Source: Cheiracanthium punctorium (lineage: Eukaryota; Arthropoda; Arachnida; Araneae; Cheiracanthiidae). From it: a stretch of 64,000 nt of DNA. Within the stretch, counting starts at the first letter, position 1. Every line of letters begins with the position of its first letter. The stretch is taken from assembly GCA_038373885.1 (NCBI GenBank), contig JAWZYV010013267.1, positions 248,001 to 312,000 of the forward strand. The letters run 5' to 3'. Made by a program: the position numbers and the translations under genes. The notes below the pieces were generated by a model. The model had not been told where the DNA came from and did not search any database. It worked only from the letters and a program-made list of their open reading frames with translations. Shown here piece by piece: positions 56,655 through 64,000 of the stretch.

Positions 56655-57394
56655 CTAGCTCGTGCCCACTCTATTATTAGTTCCTCCGAGTTAGAAAAGT
56701 GTTCCGATCAAGGCCCCCAATTCTAGGCAGATCGCTCTTGCATAGCGTTGTAACAACACAAACCCATAAGAAAACCACCTAATCAATACAGCTATTTATA
56801 TCAGTTTGAAAAAGGCATTTGAAATTTTATGCTCGTGTTACCCAAGTGATCTTATTTGCAATTTGGAAATTTATAAACTTTAAGAAACACATTTACGCAC
56901 AATTCTTCCTCGTGCTTTTAATGTGGCGTAAAACTGCATAATTTCCACCCTGTTTCATCTTTTTCGAATGCACACTACTCTGAATTTCGTTTAAAAAGGT
57001 GTAAATCATTTTATGCGGGAGAACTCGCCAAACATGGCAATCTAAATGGTCATTTTTTAGTTGAGGCTGCTTAGTTTGATCATCTCGGCTAGTGTAGTTT
57101 TGTGGGCACTTCATGCTCGTTGTAGAGCAGTCCGTTTACTGAAATAAACACGCTGTTCATTTTCAAGATGCACGGTCAAATGTATAACCGCAGTATATCT
57201 TTCGTGTATGGGGAAAATTGAAAATAAGCCATTTGGTCGTAATGCAATTTCAGCTCTGCCTACCGGATCCAACTGTGAATCTAAACCATTCTAATTAACA
57301 TAATCACGCACACAAAACTTCATAAAAATTCGTCCAGCCGTTTAGGAGGAATTCGGTCACACACACACGAACAGGAGATTTTTATATATGAAGA
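56655..57394 (-). mobile_element. Non-autonomous Helitron, family C (740 bp)
   Basis: Minus orientation. The 5' end at 57394 is TCTTCATATATAAAAATCTC after A, followed by TTCGTGTGTGTGTGACCGAA and TAAACGGCTGGACGAA, common Helitron-type 5' sequence. The 3' end is GTGGGCACGAGCTAG, then T. It sits between A and T in a site that is empty at 45902/45903 in unit 1. The internal frame 56893-57114 is not supported. Confidence 0.85.
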
Positions 57395-58575
57395 TAATTT
57401 AATTTATTGGATGTTCTTTGATAGATTGCCTTGGGATCCTCTGTAACAGGCAGGACTCTTACTAGAACTTAGGGCGTAGTCTTGTAGACACAATTTAAGG
57501 AGACGGGGCTTGCCCATGACATTTTTGTTTTCAAAGCACTTCAAACTTTTAGACTCCATATACACAAACGCGGATCTAGAAATTTTTTCAGGTTGAAGGA
57601 GCGCAAGCTCAAATATAAGTTAACAGAAAGCTCATTTTATCTATATATATTTCAGAGGGGGGAGGGACTGCAACCGTCCTGGATCCGCCTTTGTGTGTAC
57701 AGTATTTTGTGCCCTGAGCATTTGGTTTATACTGTACTATAGTGCCACGAGATATCCACGGCTGATGAGACGCAAAATCCTCGTAGTCATTGACTGGGCT
57801 AAAAACACGTAGGCATAGCTAGCATATGAAAATTGCCACAGAGAATGAAATGGAGAACCATCAAACTTCGGATATGTATAGCTGAAACGTGGCATGATGG
57901 ATAGATGAATCAAAACTAAAAAATTAAATTTGGTTTGATTATAAAGTTATTCTTCACAACCATAACATGTTTAAGTACAAAAATAAATCGTGCAATGAAG
58001 TTTCGTTTAATTTTCAGTAAGATATTAGTCATTCAACGACAGACTTTAGGATATGTTTCATCCTTACATAAGAAATCACTGAATTAACTTGGAGGTAAAA
58101 CGAGTCATTATAGCAAATAAACAATTTTAGTGTCCATTTTTAAACAGCTTTTACAAGCTAATTTTTTTAATTCTTACACATACTGATAATTTTTAATTGT
58201 GCAAGATCTTGCTGGAAATAAGATATCGCTTTTGAAGTACATGTTCATCATTGAATTCAATTAAAATGCTCTAAGGGGGAAGCAATTACTTTTCAAATTA
58301 ACAATGAAAACTGTCGTATTCAAAGGAAAGTTAAAACCTTTACAGAAATTACATGAATACTACGGTCAGAATTAACCAGCGGGGGTGGAGATCTCTTACT
58401 CTCCTCTATCCGCAGCAACTATTTTTATAGCAGAGATTAAACTTCATATTCAAATAATACTGCAGCTGTCCGACGCAGGCGGTTCATCAAACTATATTTG
58501 ACAAACAGTAGCCCTGTATTTTGCAAAGGAAATGTATACGAGAGTATCCTCGTTTAAAAAAAAATTAAATGCATG
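57395..58575. other. Intron/upstream sequence shared with unit 1
   Basis: Non-coding; aligns with about 45903-47530 (GGG(A/G)TCCTCTGTAA, GCATATGAAA(A/G)TTG, CAATTTTAGTGTCCATTTTT, TCATATTCAAATAAT). No exon is evident. Confidence 0.6.
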
Positions 58576-58738
58576 CAGGGGCGTAGCCAGAAATTTTTCA
58601 TGGGGGGGGGTTACGACTACTACAACTCATATGTATACGTGTGTGTGATAATGTAGTAAAGAATATACATTTTGTATGGCAAAAAATTTCTCATGGGGGG
58701 GTATGACCCCCCTAACCCCCCCCTTGGCTACGCCCCTG
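58576..58738 (-). mobile_element. hAT MITE family 1, copy 6
   Basis: Reverse orientation. The left end is CAGGGGCGTAGCCAGAAATT and the right end CTTGGCTACGCCCCTG. The flanking 8-mers AATGCATG (58568-58575) and AGTGCATG (58739-58746) match at seven of eight positions. The perfect outer TIRs suggest this is one of the younger copies. Confidence 0.9.
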
Positions 58739-59203
58739 AGTGCATGTGTTATGTGCAATTTACTAGAGAAAATGGGGAGGACTGTTTACTCGAAATTAAC
58801 TATCTAGAAACAAACATAAGCGAACGTCATTCCTAGCAAATTTCAACCAAAAAGTTGAGTAACGTTCTGTGCGGTTGTGGGGAAATCTTTGAACAGTCGT
58901 ATTATAGTACCTAAAGTATACATTGTTCAGTGCTAATTATATAAACCAGATTGACATTCAAATGAGAAAAGATCGCAATATGGCGTTACCTAAATATTAA
59001 TTTCAATCAAGATTCGTAATTAAGTATCTAAATAAACGTATACAATTCATTCGGACGTTATAACGTTAATTAAATTCAAAGTATTTTAGATATCTGCTTA
59101 GCTCAATTCAACATTACAAATATCAATGGCATCGGAACTTACAAATATTGAAGAAAAACGAGTACATTTACTTACATTTGTCAGAACGGAACTAAAGCAT
59201 TAC
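58739..59203. other. Non-coding stretch
   Basis: AT-rich; nothing recognised. Confidence 0.5.
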
Positions 59204-59299
59204 CTTACAATCCTTTTTATAGCACTTTATGGTCTCGTCTGAGATATTCGTTTTAACGAGCGTTCGTAGAAGTGACATCATATTGTCGTCATCCGCACC
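59204..59299 (-). CDS. Candidate internal or first coding exon
   Basis: On the minus strand a T-rich tract and TAG acceptor at 59300-59302 precede 96 bp (32 codons), followed by a good AAG|GTAATG donor at 59204/59203. The encoded piece begins GADDDNMMSLLRTLVKTNIS and ends DETIKCYKKDCK: polar, cysteine-containing, no stop. It could be an internal exon, or a first exon starting at one of the two Met codons. It lies on the same strand and upstream of gene copy 2, but its donor phase does not join directly to the 53535-54139 exon in frame, so another exon would have to intervene or it belongs elsewhere. Found by reading only; no homology seen. Confidence 0.35.
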
Positions 59300-59360
59300 C
59301 TACCAGAAAAATCGGTAATGTCAGGAACGGAACGAATTTCATTTAAGGTTATTCTATAGG

Positions 59361-59630
59361 AGATCCACGGACTTGGATATATAGGACGACCATTGACTAT
59401 CGGCAGACGGACAAAATCCCTTCAGCTCTGAAAGGAAAGTACTCGACCCCTTTTTAATGATTAGCTACATAAACGCCCTCTAGCGACGAATCATGATGTA
59501 ATCTACTCTGAATAAACGCATGCGCACAACATAGCATGATGATTAAAATTCACAGCGCCATCTTACAGGCAACTTTTGTTTAGCTTTTCTAGAATACGTC
59601 GATGATCGTCCAATATCCAAGTCCATGAGA
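59361..59630. mobile_element. MITE with ~30 bp imperfect TIRs
   Basis: CCACGGACTTGGATAT...AGGACGACCATTGAC on the left is the inverted partner of GTCGATGATCGTCCAATATC and CAAGTCCATGAG on the right. The length is about 270 bp, with no coding potential. It lies just upstream of the candidate exon. Target duplication not clear. Confidence 0.6.
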
Positions 59631-59852
59631 AGAGCTGACTCATTCATCATCCGACGTTTCGGTTCACGAACTCTGGACCCAGCCAGACTCTTAATATAAA
59701 ATACCATAAAATAAAGCAAAAGCGGCGCCCCCCATCTTGCTTTTTTCGTGCATTTCGTTTGCTCTTAAAATACCGAATAAACGCCCCTTGGTGGAGTCCT
59801 ACCTTTCCTTAAGTGGATTCATTCCCTAAGGATTTCCCTAAGGTGGATGCAT

Positions 59853-60268
59853 GCTGGCCGCATAATAACTACCTTTACTCTCTGTTGGGAACGGGGGAAC
59901 TTGAAGCCTTCTTATTGGCTGCTTTCTCAGATCATCTTACAATTTCAATATATGTGGTGGTGCCATCTATATTTTTATTGTTAAACTCATGACTACCTCG
60001 CCTTAATTAAATTAACAGCATAAAAAACATCAGAATGATTTGTTTTGGTGTATATTTAATTAAAAAAAAAATTCCTCCCATTTAACAGCATTCCTTTAAA
60101 CATATTTTTCTTTAGTTAATTTGTTCTCTCTCTTAATCAGATACTCAAATGTTATGAATATTAAATACTACTAATTTTAAATGACAAAAATTGAAACCTG
60201 TTTTTCAAAGGAAATAAAGTTTAACAATGCCTACATATGTGTGACAAGAATATTCTAAGGATAGAGCA

Positions 60269-60304
<36 letters not shown>

Positions 60305-61692
60305 ATAGAAAAGAAAAGTACTAGGTATTACTATAAAATGAAATTCATTTTTCATTGTAAGAAAGATACAGTTACCTTTTAGAATGACAATATTTTTATC
60401 AAAAGAGTATTCTGAATGATAAATTCAACATAATAGGATATATAAGAGGATTTTGTTAAATTTTAAATTTGTTTGTTTGATTAAAGATTTTGTTAAGTGA
60501 TAATATTTTAAAACCTCAAATATTAGAAAAGTATATTATACATTGATACAAATGCATTTATAATATACTTTTGTTTAAAAAATATTTAGAAATTTAAATG
60601 TTTTTAGAAATTAGAAAAGTATTTTTTTAATGCTACTATATTCATAGAAAAATATGCGAAACAAAAAATTTCCTTGAACTGGTAAATACACTTACCTATG
60701 TATTTAGAATACTCTAATATAAACAATAAATTTCTCATTCAATATTTATTGCTGTAGTTTTTGAGGATACACAATTCTCAGTTAATTCTCTATATGGTAT
60801 TTCTTAAAATTATTCACATATATAGAGAGAGACATATTATAGAATAAAACTTTATTAGCTTATAAACTTTCATTTATTTCTTGCTAGTTTTACATGTACG
60901 GTCACTTTTATGAATTGAATCTTTTTCACTGATGAAACAAAAAATTTTAATAGATAAAAATATTTTTCAATTCCAAGAATTATTTCATTATGTAACTTTT
61001 TCAACAAAACTATTAGTACTTAATAAAAGTTCTTAATTTTCCTCTTTCACAAAGCGTCTTTTTTTTTTTTTTTTTCTTTTAATGGTTGGTTGCGTTTCAA
61101 ATGCTCCCAACTTTCTTATAATTGTTGAAGGTAAACCCCAGAACTTAGAAAGAGAAAGTAAATAACACAGAAATTCTTTTAATTTTATTTTCAGATTCAG
61201 ACACGTTAAGATAGAAAGAATTATTTGGGGATGGTAGTATTCGAATAATTTTTCATATGTATTTTTTTCCTTTAATATCCAAAAATTATAAATTAAATTT
61301 TTGAGGTTACAATTGAATAATAAGAAATGCAAGAAATATGGAAAATAAGTAAAATTATATCTTTAATATATATGTATTGTACAAAAAATTACAATTTAAT
61401 GCAGTTTTGCATTTGGTTGATTCCTTTTTATATTTACAGAAAGTGAATGTTTCCTTTTTTTGCTGGGAAGTTTTTTTTTCTGGAAAAACAGACATTGAAA
61501 CAACTGATAAACTACATAAGAATAAGCTAATAAGATTATATCGAGCGCTGGGCTAAGAACAAGGTTAAAATAAAGAAGGAGCGGTAAGGCATCATGACAT
61601 CATGCATCAGTCTGAGATAGCAGCCAATCAGAAGGCTTCAAGATCCCCCGTTTCCAACAGAGAGTAAAGGTAGTTAATATGCATACTGGCCG
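59853..61692. mobile_element. 1.84 kb segment bounded by ~80 bp inverted repeats
   Basis: The left arm (59853-59932) and right arm (61611-61692) are inverted copies: TAACTACCTTTACTCTCTGT, TGG(G/A)AACGGGGGA, CTTGAAGCCTTCT and ATTGGCTGCT, with only a few differences over about 75 bp. The interior is very AT-rich with a 30-base T run (60271-60300) and no supported coding sequence. It is either one foldback-type transposon or two opposite copies of one repeat. Confidence 0.6.
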
Positions 61693-61700
61693 CTCAGACT

Positions 61701-61882
61701 CCGCTCTGTCCCACAGTTCTTTTCCATTTTGAAACTTGGCTTCCCCGCGCAAGCTTGCAGAGCCGCTGTAAATGCACCAATGAAATCACGCCATATGCTA
61801 GCGAAGTGTGACGTCAGAAAAATGTTCTTCGTTTTGCTTTGCTGAGTGACGTCATCTCAGAGTCTTAGCGGGACAGAACGGA
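61701..61882. mobile_element. Short MITE with TCCGYTCTGTCCCRC ends
   Basis: TCCGCTCTGTCCCAC at 61701 and GCGGGACAGAACGGA at about 61868-61882 form 15 bp inverted ends with two mismatches. The interior is GC-richer than its surroundings and holds a TGACGTCA site and a second TGACGTCA-like match. Confidence 0.55.
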
Positions 61883-61901
61883 CAGTTTGAATCTAGCTTT
61901 A

Positions 61902-62100
61902 AGGTGACCAAACGTCCCAGATTTCAGGACGTTTTTCAAATTGTCCCCAAACTTTAAAACATGAATTGGGGACAGTTTTTAATTATTGCATTGTTTTTTA
62001 ATTAAATTACTGTTAATTATTTCATTAAATATAAATGTGCCCATTTTTCTTTCAAAATCGGGGACATGTCCCCGATTCTATGTTCAAAAATGTGGTCACC
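61902..62100. mobile_element. hAT-type MITE (199 bp)
   Basis: The ends AGGTGACCA and TGTGGTCACC are inverted. The flanking 8-mers TAGCTTTA (61894-61901) and TAGCTTCA (62101-62108) match at seven of eight positions. An inner CGGGGACATGTCCCCG palindrome is present. Confidence 0.7.
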
Positions 62101-64000
62101 TAGCTTCACTTCAAGACAGAGGGGGAGCTTGAACGTTCCGATTTTTACCGTTTATCCGCCCCCATAGATCGCGATCTTCCTTGAAGATTGGGGGGAGGGG
62201 TTGACATACTTATATTTATTATACATTTTTTGGCATATTTATGCGTCTTAAAATGAGGTTGGATGTGCAGCTATCAATTTTTCAAGCAAAACCGAAAAAG
62301 AATTTCGCGTAAGTTCAAGTTCAAATCATGAAATTAGAAAAAAAAAAAAAAAAATGGATTAATAACTGACGTCGAGACCGTTAGAAATCTAGTTGTAATT
62401 CAAGATTATATGAATTAAGAGTTAAATTACTTTGAAATTTAGTTTACACGTGCATTTATGTGTATGAGAAATAAGCATTTATTTTATTTCGCATTATTAT
62501 ATTTATACATTTAAGCATTATAAGCAGACTGAAACGAAATTCAGAAGAGTTGGCCTGAGTTGGCTAGTTTGGAGTAAAATCCCTATAAGATACAGGCTCT
62601 TACGTATTGGCTCACAGTACTTATGATGTATAAATATCTAAGTACGGTATCATTTGCGCTTTATTATTATTATTATTTCATGTTTTAAATACTAGTTTTC
62701 TGCAGAGTGTTTTTTGTTGTCACCTTGGACATGTTACCCAACAAAAGTTTGACATCCGAAATTAAACAAAAATTTCATAAATAATTTTTAAAAACCTATT
62801 ATACACCTTCTCAAAGAAGTATTCGAGTAAAAGTGAAAATTCCTACGTTGGTTTCGTATATTAAAAATTATTAATCGTAAAATATGAAGACGGTTATTCA
62901 GAATTACAGTTTTTCATATTTCTGAGAAGTTGTGTGTTTTTCAAAACCTAATTAAATATTCGCAAACCCAAACTAGGAAATTTCGGTTATACTCGAATAC
63001 TTTTTTGGGAGGGTGTACATAAAAGGACAAATAAAGTACGTATTTTCAAATAATTTTTTGGGTGAAAGCCCAATCTCGATCTCTGTTTCAGTCTAAAGGA
63101 TTGATATCACCCGTAAGCGAAGATAACCAAGAAACTTATAATGTTGCATGATGCCCTACAATTTATTTTTGGATGCTTGAAAATTCAATACAGAAAGTTT
63201 AACTCACATTCATATACTATTTTTTGGTCAGCTGTAAACAAAAATGCTATGAAATAAAGAGGAAATCTGGGTAGGAGAATGTTAATTCCAATATCTGTAA
63301 GTGAAAATAATTGTGCGGAATATTTACTTTCAAAGGAATTAAAAGTATTTTATTCAGAACTTTCAAGCGAAATCACAAATTAAAGACAATGCGATTATTT
63401 GTATCACGCTAGAACTGACGAGGTTGTGTGAGTAGTGCGCGGTAGCACGAAGTCCTACAGTCTAAATTTCAGTCATCATCTACTGGTGAACTAATAAACT
63501 GATTTACATGCAACCAAATACAAATTTTGGATGTTTTTCATACTGACTATTAAGTTTAGCCTGAATTAACACAAAAATACATCTATAGCGATACAGTAGC
63601 AATTTTGAAACTATTTCTTCTAGAAAATTTTCCTTCAAAAATAATCAAAAAAGATTATTTTCTGAAATTTTAAGTATTTTCTTTTCAATATTCAAAAGTT
63701 CCGGGTCATATGCTCACTATAAATGCAAACATATATGCACCGTCTAAAAGACGACTGTTTTGGAAAGTGTCTCATGATCGATGGATTGAACATAAATTCA
63801 TCCTATTTATTATTATCTTTTCTTTTGAAGAACTTTTACTTTTTTAACGAGAATTCGACGCACCTAATTAATATATTTATTATTATATTTTCTTTGAATG
63901 TATTTTTTCCTTTTTTCACAAAGAATTGGATGCAACCCAATTAATATGTGAATGTTTTATACTCCCCCATTTTTTCCAGTTCCATATTTTTTATATTTTC
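62101..64000. other. AT-rich non-coding stretch
   Basis: I see no supported gene, RNA or bounded repeat. A CACCCGTAAGCGAAGATAAC block at about 63107 resembles 33192. The plus-strand frame 63723-63944 is an AT-driven reading. Confidence 0.5.

Larger units (their letters stand above)
50690..58570. repeat. Segmental duplication unit 2 (with gene copy 2)
   Basis: This is the counterpart of 40340-47565 in the same orientation. It is enlarged by two Helitron insertions in the gene's intron and by MITEs at 51374-52058 and 52994-53163. Shared landmarks include CTGTTAATGTCAT, the CCCCTCCCCCC patch, the 605 bp exon, CGTATGCGTT, and GAGAACCA(C/T)CAAA. Confidence 0.8.

Noticed and set aside
60271..60300. 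30-base T run as a possible LINE/SINE tail
   Set aside because: No Pol III head or LINE coding sequence adjoins it on the expected side, so it is only noted as low complexity.

Overview
The window looks like arthropod nuclear DNA, most likely from an arachnid such as a spider. It is AT-rich, has almost no long open reading frames, and is packed with degraded transposons. The spider suggestion rests mainly on the Tc1-type transposase relic at 22576-24060 and the mix of Helitron, hAT, piggyBac, mariner and tRNA-SINE relics. It is an inference and was not checked by any search. No CRISPR, operon, rRNA or intact tRNA gene is visible.

The only host-gene-like sequences are two paralogous minus-strand exons, 44852-45456 and 53535-54139. 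Each is exactly 605 bp and has the same splice-acceptor context. Each encodes the same hydrophobic protein with about five membrane helices, which I cannot assign to a named family. They sit in two tandem segmental-duplication units, about 40.3-47.6 kb and 50.7-58.6 kb, that share 3' flank, intron and distal sequence. A small candidate upstream exon lies at 59204-59299. Because the two units can be compared, several transposons can be shown to have inserted after the duplication: two Helitron insertion events in the second gene's intron and a piggyBac-type MITE beside the first gene each have a matching empty site in the other unit.

Region by region: 0-9 kb holds a LINE endonuclease fragment, MITEs and a ~430 bp tandem pair. 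9-12 kb holds two arrays of ~225 bp and ~178 bp repeats. 13-17 kb has a deleted mariner, a 216 bp exact-looking duplication, a hairpin and a piggyBac-type MITE. 17.5-19.1 kb is a non-autonomous Helitron built of ~155 bp repeats, followed by tRNA-derived SINEs. 20.7-25.8 kb has paired CRE sites, a ~94 bp palindrome, the Tc1 relic and a MITE with 19 bp perfect TIRs. 26.5-33.2 kb has diverged repeats and three hammerhead-ribozyme-like loci. 35.2-37.7 kb is a second Helitron carrying ten CTCF-like motifs. 38-59 kb is the gene-duplication block with nested insertions. 59-62.1 kb has a 1.84 kb inverted-repeat-bounded segment and three MITEs. 62.1-64 kb shows nothing recognisable.

The dominant signal is several families of short non-autonomous DNA elements with clear TIRs and target-site duplications: six copies of one hAT MITE, five copies of one piggyBac-type MITE, three of a pogo-type MITE, and at least five Helitron termini. 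The features most worth following are the CTCF-like array inside a Helitron, the head-to-tail Helitron pair with a mariner nested inside it, the hammerhead-like repeats, and the uncharacterised membrane-protein pair.
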